The notes: generated by a model from the letters alone, not told the origin. Counted from the first letter of the stretch, positions 15,780-24,230 are shown. The stretch: DNA of 64,000 bases from Alloactinosynnema sp. L-07 (GCF_900070365.1 NZ_LN850107.1:2356001-2420000), one strand, 5' to 3'. Numbers and translations: made by a program.

Positions 15780-17179
15780 GAGCGGTGGTCGGCGGCATCG
15801 TGCACGAGTCGAGCACGTACGCCGCCGGGGTCGACGGGTTCGCCGTGCACGTCGGCGCCGACCTGGTCGCCGAGTTCGCGGGCACGGAGACGGTGGTCGG
15901 CGGGTATCTCGCCGCCTGCGTCGGCGTGGAGGTGGTCGGCGCCCTGCACGCGCGCGCCGAGCCCGCCGGGGTGGTGCCCGCCGCGGTGTACGCCGACCTG
16001 GAGGCCCGGCTGGTCGCCCGGCTGCCCGACTCGTGCGACGTGGTCCTGCTGGACCTGCACGGCGCCGGGGTGGTCGAGCCCGACGAGTCGCTGGACGTGC
16101 GGGTGCTGCGCGCGGTCCGGGCGGCGCTGCCGGACGCGGTGATCGCGGTGACGATGGACCTGCACGGCAACCTCACCCAGGACGTGGTGGACTTGGCCGA
16201 TGTGGTGGTCGGGTGCAAGCTCTACCCGCACACCGACCTGGCCGACCAGGCGAAGGTCGCCGCCCGCATCGCGTTCGGCGCCGCGGCGAGCGGCATCAGG
16301 CCCGACGTGCGGCTGGTGCGGCTGCCCATGGTCCTGCCACCGTCCACAACGGACTCCGGGCCCGCCGCCGAACTGGCCGAACTGACCCGCGCCGCCGAAA
16401 CCGAACCGGGGGTGCTGGCCTGCACGGTGTTCCACGGCTTCCCCTACGCCGACACCCCGCAGGCGGGCGCCTCGCTGGTGACGGTGTGCGAACCCGGCAC
16501 GCCGGTGTCCGAGCGGGTCCCCGAGTGGCTGTGGGACAACAGGTCCCGCTTCCGCCAGAACCCGACGACCGCCGAGGAGGCGGTCATGCTCGCCTTGGCC
16601 GGGCCGGCGCCCGCCGTCATCGGCGACGCCGCCGACAACCCCGGCGGCGGCGCGACCGGCACCGAGACCGGCCTGCTGCGCGCCATCCTCGCCGCCGGGG
16701 TCGACGCCTGTTTCGCCACGATCCACGACCCGGCGACCGTCGCCCAGGCCATCGCGGCCGGGGTCGGCGCCACCATTGACGCTTGTCTGGCCGACCTGCC
16801 CGTGACGGCCACCGTCCGCGCGGTCACCGACGGCCGCGTGGTCGGCCAGAGCATGCGCCGCGGCAAGGCCGTCGACTTCGGGCCCAGCGTCCGGCTCACC
16901 GTCGGCCGGGTCGAGGTGATCGTCGCGACACACCGCCTGCAGGTGTTCGACCCCGAGATCCTGCTGCTGCACGGCGTCATGCCCGACCGCTACGCCGTGG
17001 TCGGCGTCAAGTCCGCCCACCACTTCCGATCCGGCTTCGCCGCTGTGGCCGGTCAGCTGCTCACCGCCGACGCGGGCGGGCTGACCACCGGCCGGATCGA
17101 GTCCCTGCCCCGCCCAGGACCGTCGCGGCACCTGTGGCCGATGAACTCAGAACGGAAGGTGATCTCGTGGACCCGGTAG
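15776..17179 (+). CDS. M81 family metallopeptidase (MlrC-like)
   Basis: A 467-residue protein of the M81/MlrC-like family, named for an enzyme that degrades linearised microcystin; many relatives have unknown amidohydrolase roles. Zinc-site candidates are HES near the N terminus (VGGIVHESSTYA), DLHGAGV, TMDLHGNLT and KLYPHTD. The family block DAADNPGGGATGTET is intact. The ATG overlaps the RraA-like stop (ATGA). Within a biosynthetic operon it may hydrolyse an amide, urea or guanidine group of an intermediate or cut a peptide precursor. This is inference; peptidase action is not proven for most family members. Confidence 0.9.
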   Translation: MRAVVGGIVHESSTYAAGVDGFAVHVGADLVAEFAGTETVVGGYLAACVGVEVVGALHARAEPAGVVPAAVYADLEARLVARLPDSCDVVLLDLHGAGVVEPDESLDVRVLRAVRAALPDAVIAVTMDLHGNLTQDVVDLADVVVGCKLYPHTDLADQAKVAARIAFGAAASGIRPDVRLVRLPMVLPPSTTDSGPAAELAELTRAAETEPGVLACTVFHGFPYADTPQAGASLVTVCEPGTPVSERVPEWLWDNRSRFRQNPTTAEEAVMLALAGPAPAVIGDAADNPGGGATGTETGLLRAILAAGVDACFATIHDPATVAQAIAAGVGATIDACLADLPVTATVRAVTDGRVVGQSMRRGKAVDFGPSVRLTVGRVEVIVATHRLQVFDPEILLLHGVMPDRYAVVGVKSAHHFRSGFAAVAGQLLTADAGGLTTGRIESLPRPGPSRHLWPMNSERKVISWTR

Positions 17180-17760
17180 CGACGATCGTCAGCAGGCGCA
17201 GCGTGTCCGCGCTGACCGCGCCCGCCCCCACCGACGAGGAACTGCTCGTGCTCGTCGAGCAGGCCATGACCGCGCCCGACCACGGCTTGCTGCGCCCGTG
17301 GCGGCTGCTGGTCATCCGCGACGAGGCCCGCCACGTCCTGGCCGCCTCGATCGCGCGGTCGCTGCCGGACCCGGATGAGGGCGCGCGGGCCGGGGCCAAG
17401 GCGCTGCGGTCCCCGCTGCTCGTGGGCATCGTCTACACGCCGGACCCGGCCGCGCGCGTGCCCGAGTGGGAGCAGCTGGCGGCGACCTCGGCGATGGTGC
17501 ACAACCTGGGCCTGATCCTGCACGCGCGCGGCTGGGCGTCGGTGTGGAAGACCGGCCGCCTGGTCGAGGCCGACCCGGTGCGCGCGGCGATGGGCGCCGG
17601 GCCGGGCGAGCGGGTGCTGGGCTGGGTGCACGTCGGCACCGCCGACCCGGCCAAGCGACCGGCCCCGCGCAAGCCCGCCGACGCGCGCGCCCACGTGGCC
17701 CGCCTGCACGAGGACGGCAGCATCGCCCCGCTGCGCGAGTTGGAAGGGGCGCTGCGGTGA
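17167..17760 (+). CDS. Nitroreductase-family flavoprotein
   Basis: A 197-residue protein of the FMN-dependent nitroreductase family. It shows the N-terminal Arg-Ser FMN-binding segment (IVSRRSVSALT), the APDHGLLRPWRLLVI segment typical of small members, and a C-terminal VLGWVHVGTADPAKRPAPRK region. GTG 17167 is chosen because GGAAGG lies seven bases upstream; it overlaps the M81 gene by 13 bases. Family members reduce nitro groups or oxidise amino acids and azolines. With a diiron oxidase-like gene in the same operon, acting on an N-oxidised or unsaturated intermediate is plausible. Confidence 0.88.
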   Translation: MDPVATIVSRRSVSALTAPAPTDEELLVLVEQAMTAPDHGLLRPWRLLVIRDEARHVLAASIARSLPDPDEGARAGAKALRSPLLVGIVYTPDPAARVPEWEQLAATSAMVHNLGLILHARGWASVWKTGRLVEADPVRAAMGAGPGERVLGWVHVGTADPAKRPAPRKPADARAHVARLHEDGSIAPLRELEGALR

Positions 17761-18218
17761 GCGCCGAGGCCCGGATCAAGGAACTCGGCATCGACCTGCC
17801 CGAACTCCAGGTGCCCGCCGGGATCTACCTGCCGGTGCGCCGGTCGGGCCCCACCGTCTACGTCTCGGGCAACGTCCCGTCGGGGGCCGACCCGTCGGTG
17901 CCGGTCATCGGCCACGTCGGCGGGGAGTTGACCGTCGAGCAGGGCAAGCACGCCGCCCGGCTCACCGCGCTGAACCTGCTCGCCGCCCTGCGGTGGGACC
18001 TGGGCTCGCTGGACCGGATCACCGGCATCCTCAAGGTGTTCGGCATGGTCAAGTGCGCCCCCGGCTTCAACCGGACCCCCGAGGTGATCAACGGGTGTTC
18101 GGAGCTGCTCGTGGAGATCTTCGGCGACTCCGGGCGCCATGCCCGCTCCGCCATCGGCGTGGCCGAGCTGCCCTTCGGCATGGCCGTCGAGATCGAGATG
18201 GTCGCCGAGTTCGCGTAA
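17757..18218 (+). CDS. RidA-family imine/enamine deaminase
   Basis: A 153-residue RidA (YjgF/YER057c) protein. The family hydrolyses reactive 2-aminoacrylate-type enamines and imines produced by PLP enzymes. The catalytic Arg is in RHARSAIGV, and a C-terminal Glu follows in AVEIEMVAEFA. The GTG overlaps the nitroreductase stop (GTGA). Such a protein fits a pathway with several PLP enzymes (an aminotransferase in this operon, and a Thr/Ser dehydratase-like enzyme and SbnA/SbnB nearby), either as a detoxifier or as a catalyst of imine hydrolysis or condensation. Confidence 0.92.
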   Translation: MSAEARIKELGIDLPELQVPAGIYLPVRRSGPTVYVSGNVPSGADPSVPVIGHVGGELTVEQGKHAARLTALNLLAALRWDLGSLDRITGILKVFGMVKCAPGFNRTPEVINGCSELLVEIFGDSGRHARSAIGVAELPFGMAVEIEMVAEFA

Positions 18219-18240
18219 CCGACAAATCTGGAGGACCACC

Positions 18241-19215
18241 GTGTCATCGTTTCCGATCGAGGCCGCCGCCGACCTGGCCGCCACCGCCGCGCTGCTGGAG
18301 ATGGGCGAGAAGCTGGGCGTGTCGCACCTGTTCGACGCCGACATCCTGACCGCCGAGGACATCGCCGCCACCGCGGACCTGCCCACCGACGCCGCCCAGT
18401 CCTTTGTGGACGCACTGCTGGCGGCGGCGCTGATCGTCCCCGCCGGGCACGGCTACACCGTCGCCGCGGACTTCCCCGACCGCCGCCACGCGGCCGGTTA
18501 CATCTCCTGGGCGATCAACGCCAACCGCCCCTACATCGACCACATCGATGACTACCTTCGGCACCCGGTGCTGGCGCGGGAGAAGTTCCTGCGCAACGGC
18601 CGGGAGGTCGCGGTCAGCTCCAAGTGGATCGGCGAGCAGGCGTTCTACCCGCTGATCATGTCCACGATCCTGGGCAAGGCGCCCGCCAAGATGGTCGACC
18701 TCGGCTCGGGCGCGGCCGGGTTGCTCATCAAAGTTCTCACCGCGCTGCCCGCCACCAACGGCGTCGCCGTCGACATCAGCTCTGGGGCCTGCGCCGAGGC
18801 CCGCGCCGCCGCGGGCCGCGCGGGGGTCGCCGACCGCCTGACCGTGGTGCAGAGCCCGATCCAGGCGCTGGTCGAGGATCCCGCCGCGCTGCAGGGCGCC
18901 GACCTGATCCACGCGGGTTTCGTCTTCCACGACCTGCTCCCCGAGGAGGAGGCCACCTTCGACGCCCTGCTCGCCGCCTGCCGCGACGCGCTGGCACCCG
19001 GCGGCGTGGTGGCGATCACCGATTCGGTGCCCTACGCCGACAGCGAGCGGGAGCGGCGGTTCAGCTCGGTGTTCACCTACACCCACATCCTGATGGGCAG
19101 GCAGCTGCTCACCGAGGAGCACTGGCTGGCCAAGTTCGCCGCCGCGGGCTTCTCCGACGCCACATGCGACGCCCACCGCTTCCCCGGCGGCAGGCTGTTC
19201 GTCGCCACGAAGTAG
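18241..19215 (+). CDS. SAM-dependent methyltransferase, likely MppJ-type iron alpha-keto acid C-methyltransferase
   Basis: A 324-residue protein with a helical N-terminal dimerisation/winged-helix region and a Rossmann SAM domain (motif I VDLGSGAAG). GTG 18241 has GGAGG seven bases upstream. His230-Asp231 (FVFHDLL) and His282 (TYTHILMG) are 52 residues apart. In MppJ, the iron-dependent phenylpyruvate beta-methyltransferase of mannopeptimycin synthesis, I recall ligands His243, Asp244 and His295, with the same spacing. This strongly suggests C3-methylation of an alpha-keto acid rather than O-methylation. The class IV aminotransferase in the same operon would then give a beta-methyl amino acid. 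The operon ends here with a terminator. Confidence 0.85.
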   Translation: MSSFPIEAAADLAATAALLEMGEKLGVSHLFDADILTAEDIAATADLPTDAAQSFVDALLAAALIVPAGHGYTVAADFPDRRHAAGYISWAINANRPYIDHIDDYLRHPVLAREKFLRNGREVAVSSKWIGEQAFYPLIMSTILGKAPAKMVDLGSGAAGLLIKVLTALPATNGVAVDISSGACAEARAAAGRAGVADRLTVVQSPIQALVEDPAALQGADLIHAGFVFHDLLPEEEATFDALLAACRDALAPGGVVAITDSVPYADSERERRFSSVFTYTHILMGRQLLTEEHWLAKFAAAGFSDATCDAHRFPGGRLFVATK

Positions 19216-19216
19216 C

Positions 19217-19254
19217 CGGGTGGGCTCGCTCGTGTCGACGGGCGAGCCCACCCG
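19217..19254. terminator. Hairpin between converging genes
   Basis: A perfect 13-bp stem (19217-19229 with 19242-19254) with a 12-base loop directly follows the methyltransferase stop and directly precedes the HxlR remnant stop. It has no strong U tract, as is usual in this kind of genome. It probably acts in both directions. Confidence 0.75.
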
Positions 19255-19255
19255 A

Positions 19256-19869
19256 TCACGCGTCCGCCTCGCGGAGGTCGTCGGCGGGGGTGGGCAGTGG
19301 GAACAGGGTGACGAACCGGGCGGCGAGGTCGAGGTCGCCGCCGATCTTCAGGGTGCCGTCGTCGATGGCGCCGTCGCCCCACATCACCGCGGCCAGCGCG
19401 TTGGAGTCCGCCGTCAGGGCGAGGTCCGGTCGCACCGCTTCACCCCTGGTGACGTCGATTCGTCCGGCTTCGATCCGGACGGTCAGCCGGTCCTCGTCGA
19501 TGCTGAGGGAGATCGTCGCGTCGAGCGTGTCGGCGCGCGCCGGGTCGAACAGGGCTTTGAGTGACAGGGCCAGCGAGTCCGCCCCGATCGGGGCGTCGCT
19601 GTCGAAGGACGGGGATTTGCTGCTCCAGCGGCCCAGGCCGATGACGATCGGTTCGAGTTCGGCACCCCATGGGGTCAGCTCGTAGACCTGCACCCCGGCG
19701 GGGAGCAGCCGCCTGCGTCGGACGATGCCGTGTTCGGTGAGCTCGCGCAGGCGCAGGGCGAGCATGTCCGGGCCCGCCGTGGGCATCCCGGCGCGCAGGT
19801 CGGTGAAACCGTTTCGGGCCCAGCAGCAGCTCGCGCACCACCAGCAGCGCCCACCGCTCGCCGATGAGT
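19256..19869 (-). pseudogene. HxlR-type regulator with SCP2-like C-terminal domain, 5'-truncated and frameshifted
   Basis: Read on the minus strand, the HxlR winged-helix begins abruptly at ELIGERWALLVVRELLLGPKRF and continues in another frame with TDLRAGMPTAGPDMLALRLR. A one-base difference at about 19806-19813 (an extra T in the codons for F-T) separates the two. The rest runs through an SCP2-like sterol-carrier domain to the stop at 19256. About 20 N-terminal residues and the start codon are missing, because the sequence runs directly into the start of a divergent tautomerase-like gene. I regard it as inactive unless the frameshift is a sequencing error; even then it lacks its own start. 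Confidence 0.75.
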
Positions 19870-20270
19870 TCTTCATCGAGGCGCCCGCGGGACTGGACCG
19901 CGTGGCGAAGCAGCGCATGATGCGCGAGGTCACGGCCGCGATCGACGAGGCGTTTCGCATGCCGGATGTCCGTGTCTGGCTGCGTGATTACGACGCCGAC
20001 AACGTCGCCCAGGATGGCGACATCGGCGGTGTCCCGGTGCGCCCGGTGTGCTTCCTCGAAGCACCCGAACTCGCCGACCTCGACGCGAAGCGGACGATGG
20101 CGGGCAAGCTCCACGCCGCCATCCACGCCGCGTACGGGGAGATCGCCGACACCGACGAGACGCTGGTGCTGATGAACCACTATCCACTGGAGAACGCGGG
20201 CTGGGCGGGCCGCTTGCAGTCCGACAACGCCGAGGCCGTCGCCCACATCGACCAGCTCAACGCCCGCTAG
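19866..20270 (+). pseudogene. Tautomerase-like protein lacking its native start
   Basis: A tautomerase-superfamily-like reading frame from EFFIEAPAGLDRVAKQRM to VAHIDQLNAR, about 134 residues. Family members start with Met-Pro, where Pro is the catalytic base; here those first residues are absent and the frame runs into the antisense HxlR remnant. In-frame codons just upstream contain no start. The first candidate inside is the GTG encoding Val in LDRVAKQ, which would delete a further ten or so residues. It is either dead or expressed as a chimeric protein without the catalytic Pro. Confidence 0.65.
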
Positions 20271-20276
20271 CGGCGC

Positions 20277-20311
20277 GGCGGGCCGAGCCCGCTCGGCCCG
20301 CTCGGCCCGCC
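20277..20311. terminator. GC-rich hairpin between converging genes
   Basis: A 12-bp stem (20277-20288 with 20300-20311) lies between the tautomerase remnant and the end of the ACT-domain gene. It probably terminates the long minus-strand NRPS/LanB operon. Confidence 0.7.
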
Positions 20312-20313
20312 GG

Positions 20314-20784
20314 TCACGCCACCGCGAAACCCGCGTCCTCTGTCGCGTCGACCCGGTATTCCCGACACAGCGCGCGAACGGTCTGCTCGTAGCGGTCCGA
20401 GCCACAGACCACGGTCATGCGGCCGTTCTCCATCGACACCAGCTCGATCTTGGTCCCGGCTCGCGCGAGCACCGCGCAGAATCCGGCCGCGACGGCCGGG
20501 ACGGACCGCAGGCCCGCGCCGACCACGGTGATCTCGCTGACCCGGTCGTCGAGAGACACCGTGTAGCCCGCACGCTTCAGCGCGGCGGCCACCAAGGGCC
20601 CGTCCAGGCGGCGGACCGTGCAGTCGAAGGCGCGGTCGAGCACGACGGTGCCGACGGCCACGTCGAGGTCGGCGATCGTGCGCAGCACCCTGGCCGCGCT
20701 GCCCGGGCGGTCGGGCAGCCCCGTGACGGTGATCCTCGCCATCGCGTGTGAGGTCAGGACGCCGTGCACCATCGCCTCTTCCAC
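20314..20784 (-). CDS. Stand-alone ACT-domain protein resembling the aspartokinase regulatory region
   Basis: A 156-residue protein that aligns with the C-terminal regulatory ACT pair of actinobacterial aspartokinase but has no kinase domain. ARITVTGLPDRPGSAARV matches the first ACT, and SEITVVGAGLRSVPAVAAGF followed by GTKIELVSMENGRMTVV matches the second. GTG 20784 is preferred because GAGGGG lies seven bases upstream; ATG 20772 is an alternative. It is the last gene of the operon, five bases after LanB-like protein 1. Aspartokinase feeds aspartate semialdehyde, the precursor of diaminobutyrate made by the transaminase in this operon, so a role in modulating that flux is plausible. Confidence 0.8.
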   Translation of the reverse strand: MEEAMVHGVLTSHAMARITVTGLPDRPGSAARVLRTIADLDVAVGTVVLDRAFDCTVRRLDGPLVAAALKRAGYTVSLDDRVSEITVVGAGLRSVPAVAAGFCAVLARAGTKIELVSMENGRMTVVCGSDRYEQTVRALCREYRVDATEDAGFAVA

Positions 20785-20788
20785 CGGC

Positions 20789-23053
20789 TCACCCCTCGTG
20801 GACGGCGACGAAGCGCAGTTCGGCGCAGTAGGTTCGGTCCTCGTGGTCGGTCAGCCACGCTTGGTCGGGGGTGGGCAGCATCTCGGTGACGGTGAGCGTG
20901 CCGATCGGGTCGGTGCGCACGAGCCTGCGGGCGGCCTTGGCCAGCAGGTTCACATACAGCGGGCTGTCGAAGTCGACGAAGAACGGCCGCGGCTCACTCG
21001 GCGAGGACACGAACACGAACCTCGGCAGGGCCTTCTCGGTCCGCCAGTGCCGCGCCCGCACGTAGCGCAGGGCCTCGGTCTTCTCGGCGGAGAAGGCCAG
21101 GTCGTCGGCGCCGAAGCGCCAGGTCTCGCGGGCGATGACGACCTGGTCGATCGCCACCCGCGGGGTGTGGGGCGCCTCGGGCAGCACGACGCACAGGTCC
21201 ATCGCCAGCGTCGTGAGCACGTGGGCGAACACATCCACGGCGTCGAACACCGCGCCGTCGGGCAGGACCACCACGAGCCGGTCGCCGCGGGTCTCGACGA
21301 GCACGTCGGCGCTGAGCACGGTGCGGGGCCGGGTCGGGTCGGCGGTCATCTCGGCGAGCGCGACGTAGTAGTCCCGCGGGCGCACCAGGGCGTGCCGGAC
21401 CCGGATCGACAGGCGCGACTTGTTCTCCTTGGGCAGCAGCGGCATCAGCCGGGGCTCGGGGAAGTCGACGGTCGTGGCGTCGAACAGTTCGGCGGCGGCG
21501 GGGTGCTGGTTGACGAACAGCGAGTTGCCCAGGGTGTTCGACGCGATGTGCAGCTCACCGAGGACCAGCTCGAACTCCCCGCGCGCCAGCTCGTCGGGGG
21601 TGGCGGCGATCATCATGTCGGGGCTGAGGTAGCGGGCCAGGTTCCATCCCGTGCCCTGCTCGGGGAACGCCGCCCGCACCGCGGCCTCGATGTCTGAAGT
21701 GGACACTCGGGCACGGTTGGCGTCGGCGGGCACACGCAGGATCTCGGCCCACTTGGCCTGGAACTCGCGCTGGATCCGCTCGGCGGCGGCGGGGGCGTCG
21801 ACGTGCAGGACCGGCATGCAGGCGAACCAGAAGGTGGCCAGGTCGACCGGGCCGGTGAGGCCGTCGAACACCTCGCGGGCGCGGCGCATCACGGCGTCGG
21901 CCAGTTCCGCGGTCATCCAGCGGGCACCGGCGAACAGCATTTCCAGGGGGGCCAGTGCGGCGTGCACGTCGCGGCCGAGGCGGGCGGTGGCGGCGCGGCG
22001 GGTGTCGGAGTAGACGAGGGTGCGACACGGCGCGGTGGTGGCGCCTTTCTCCCGGACCGCGGCGGCGGCGGTGCGGGCGACGAACCTGGCTTCCAGCTCG
22101 GCGAGGGCGGCGAGCAGGCGGGCCGGGTCGTCGCCCGCGGCGCGAACCTTGGCGCGACCGGCGTCGAGTTCGTCGAGCGCGGTCAGGCCGTCGGCGCTCA
22201 GGTCTGGGTCGCCGACCTGGTCGAGCCAGGCGCGCAGGTGTCGTTCGGGGTGGGCGTCGGCGGGGATGTCGAGCCGCCACCCGATCCACCGCTTGCCCAG
22301 CGCCTCGCCGAGCAAGGCGGGCACGTCGGGGCCGAGTTCGGCGGCGATGGCGTGGGCGGTGCGGGTGCCGTCGCAGCGGTCGAGCACGGCAAGCAGTTCC
22401 GGTGAAGCCTGCTGAGCGGGTCGACCGGGCAGGGAGACCAGGCCGTCGGCGACGCGGACGAACGGGACCCGCCGGGGCGCGATCCAGTCGCGCGCGGCGG
22501 GGTCGGCGTCGAGGAGTTTGGCCAGCGAGTCGATCGCCCAGCTGGAATAGAAGACCTCGGCGGACTCGATCAGCTCGGCGCCGGGGTCGATCTCGACGCC
22601 GTCGACGGACAGGTCCCAGCGGCCCCAGCCGACGGGTCCGAAGAAGCCGATGGTGTCGTTCTTGACGCAGAACCGCTGCCAGTAGTGGGCGACGAGTTCC
22701 TCGCGCTGGCGCCGGGAACTGGTGCGCGCGGAGGTGGGGTCCCAGCCGACGAACGGGTCGACCGCGCGGCCCAGCAGCGGCCGGTTCTGCCAGCCGACGG
22801 CGGCCCGGAACGCGTCGGTCGCGGCGACCCGCTGCAGCTCCTGGGCCGCGCGCACGGCGGCGGCCTCGAACTCTTCCTCGAAGGCTTTCCAGTGGGGGCC
22901 GGACAGCTTGTCGCCCGGCCCGAACTTGTCGGCGGCCTCCGTCAGGCCCTCGGGCACGACCCGCAGCACACCGGCGGCCGGGAATCCCGGACCGCGCAGC
23001 CCGAACTGGTCCCACACGCGCCAGGCACCCAGGCGCACCGGTGTGTCGGTCAT
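20789..23053 (-). CDS. LanB-like protein 1: lantibiotic dehydratase N-terminal (glutamylation/PEARL-type) domain only
   Basis: A 754-residue member of the lantibiotic dehydratase N-terminal family. Class I LanB enzymes use aminoacyl-tRNA to acylate Ser/Thr; short relatives without the elimination domain (PEARLs) add an amino acid to a peptide C terminus. It starts WDQFGLRGPGFPAAGVLRV and ends PRPFFVDFDSPLYVNLL...VTEMLPTPDQAWL...AELRFVAV, which is the end of the acylation domain. No C-terminal elimination (SpaB_C) domain is present. It is a clear paralogue of the protein encoded at 25642-27948. No LanA/LanC gene accompanies it; a free PCP gene lies five bases upstream. Confidence 0.88.
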   Translation of the reverse strand: MTDTPVRLGAWRVWDQFGLRGPGFPAAGVLRVVPEGLTEAADKFGPGDKLSGPHWKAFEEEFEAAAVRAAQELQRVAATDAFRAAVGWQNRPLLGRAVDPFVGWDPTSARTSSRRQREELVAHYWQRFCVKNDTIGFFGPVGWGRWDLSVDGVEIDPGAELIESAEVFYSSWAIDSLAKLLDADPAARDWIAPRRVPFVRVADGLVSLPGRPAQQASPELLAVLDRCDGTRTAHAIAAELGPDVPALLGEALGKRWIGWRLDIPADAHPERHLRAWLDQVGDPDLSADGLTALDELDAGRAKVRAAGDDPARLLAALAELEARFVARTAAAAVREKGATTAPCRTLVYSDTRRAATARLGRDVHAALAPLEMLFAGARWMTAELADAVMRRAREVFDGLTGPVDLATFWFACMPVLHVDAPAAAERIQREFQAKWAEILRVPADANRARVSTSDIEAAVRAAFPEQGTGWNLARYLSPDMMIAATPDELARGEFELVLGELHIASNTLGNSLFVNQHPAAAELFDATTVDFPEPRLMPLLPKENKSRLSIRVRHALVRPRDYYVALAEMTADPTRPRTVLSADVLVETRGDRLVVVLPDGAVFDAVDVFAHVLTTLAMDLCVVLPEAPHTPRVAIDQVVIARETWRFGADDLAFSAEKTEALRYVRARHWRTEKALPRFVFVSSPSEPRPFFVDFDSPLYVNLLAKAARRLVRTDPIGTLTVTEMLPTPDQAWLTDHEDRTYCAELRFVAVHEG

Positions 23054-23058
23054 GCCCG

Positions 23059-23307
23059 TCAGCTCCCGTGGGTGTCGAGGTCGACCACGCAGGCGAGGTC
23101 CTCGGGCGAGGGGTAGGCGAACACCAGCGCCACCGGGATCTCCACGCCGAGCGCGTCCTGCAGGCGGGCGGTGATCTGGAACGCGGCCAGTGAGTCGCCG
23201 CCCGCCTCGAAGAAGTCGCTGGCGGTGTCGAGGCTGTCGTCGCTGAGGGTCTCGCGGTAGATGGCCGCGATCAGCTCCGGCACGTCGACGGTGTTGGTCA
23301 TGGTCAT
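23059..23307 (-). CDS. Free-standing peptidyl carrier protein
   Basis: An 82-residue carrier protein with the phosphopantetheine serine in DFFEAGGDSLAAFQITARL. The start at 23307 overlaps the upstream stop (ATGA); a second ATG two codons later is possible. It sits between a dehydratase-like gene and LanB-like protein 1, with a stand-alone A domain two genes upstream. The A domain probably loads this carrier, and the attached amino acid may then be the substrate of the dehydratase-like or LanB-like enzymes. It is the only free carrier protein seen in the window. Confidence 0.93.
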   Translation of the reverse strand: MTMTNTVDVPELIAAIYRETLSDDSLDTASDFFEAGGDSLAAFQITARLQDALGVEIPVALVFAYPSPEDLACVVDLDTHGS

Positions 23308-24230
23308 GGCAGGTCCCCTTCGGTGGTTGACAGTGATCGCGGCGTGTTCCCGCCGGACACGATGGCCACGGCGGTGCCGCGGAACCCGGCGCGCAGCGCG
23401 CCCGCGAGGGCCACCGCCCCGCTGGGTTCGGCCTCGATCCCGCCGCGCCGCAGCAGCCGCGCGGCGTGGGTGATCTCGTCGTCGCCGACCCCGATCAGGT
23501 CGTCGACGCGGCGCTGGATGATGGGGAACGGGATCTCCCCCGGCCGCTGCCCGCGCAGCCCGTCGGCGACGGTGGCGGGCGGCGGCACCTCGATGAGCCG
23601 GTCGGCGGCCACGGACAGCGCGTAGCGGCGGGCATCGGCGGGTTCGACGCCGACGACGCGCACGGGCCGGTCGGCGGCAAGGCAGATCCCGGCGAGCAGC
23701 CCACCCCCGCCGGTCGGCACGAAGATCGTGTCGACGCCGGGCGCGTCGTCGAGGATCTCGCGCCCGACGGTGCCCTGACCGGCGACGATGAGTTCGTGGT
23801 CGGAGGAGGGCACGAACATCGCCCCGGTGCGCGCGGCGTGCTCACGGGCCCGCTGTTCGCGCTCGACCACGCCACCCGCGACGGTGATCACCTCGGCGCC
23901 CATGGCGCGCACGGCGGCGGCTTTGCCAGGGTCGGCGCCCGCGGCCATCACCACGGTCACACCGACGCCGAGCGCGGCGCCGAGGGTGGCCACGGCGATG
24001 CCGTGGTTGCCCGACGACCCGGTGACCACGTCGCGGCCCCGGTGCCCGAGCAGCGCGTTGGCCGCGCCGCGGGTCTTGAACGAACGCCCGGTCTGCAGGT
24101 GCTCGGCTTTGAACAGCAGCCCGCGCAGCCCGTCGACGGTCAGCAGCGGGGTGCGCCGGACGTGGCGGCGGATGCGGTCGGCGGCCACGGCGATGTCGGC
24201 CGGGCCGAGTCGGGTGTCGGCGGCGGTCAT
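23304..24230 (-). CDS. PLP-dependent threonine/serine dehydratase-like enzyme
   Basis: A 308-residue fold-type II PLP enzyme of the threonine dehydratase/serine racemase group. The PLP lysine is in GRSFKTRGAANAL, the phosphate/substrate loop in TGSSGNHGIAVA, and the glycine-rich loop in PTGGGGLLAG. It lacks the C-terminal ACT domains of biosynthetic IlvA, so it is catabolic-like or specialised. It is coupled by ATGA overlaps to the A-domain gene before it and the carrier gene after it. It may make 2-oxobutyrate, racemise Ser, or act on a diamino acid; sequence alone does not decide. Confidence 0.88.
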   Translation of the reverse strand: MTAADTRLGPADIAVAADRIRRHVRRTPLLTVDGLRGLLFKAEHLQTGRSFKTRGAANALLGHRGRDVVTGSSGNHGIAVATLGAALGVGVTVVMAAGADPGKAAAVRAMGAEVITVAGGVVEREQRAREHAARTGAMFVPSSDHELIVAGQGTVGREILDDAPGVDTIFVPTGGGGLLAGICLAADRPVRVVGVEPADARRYALSVAADRLIEVPPPATVADGLRGQRPGEIPFPIIQRRVDDLIGVGDDEITHAARLLRRGGIEAEPSGAVALAGALRAGFRGTAVAIVSGGNTPRSLSTTEGDLP

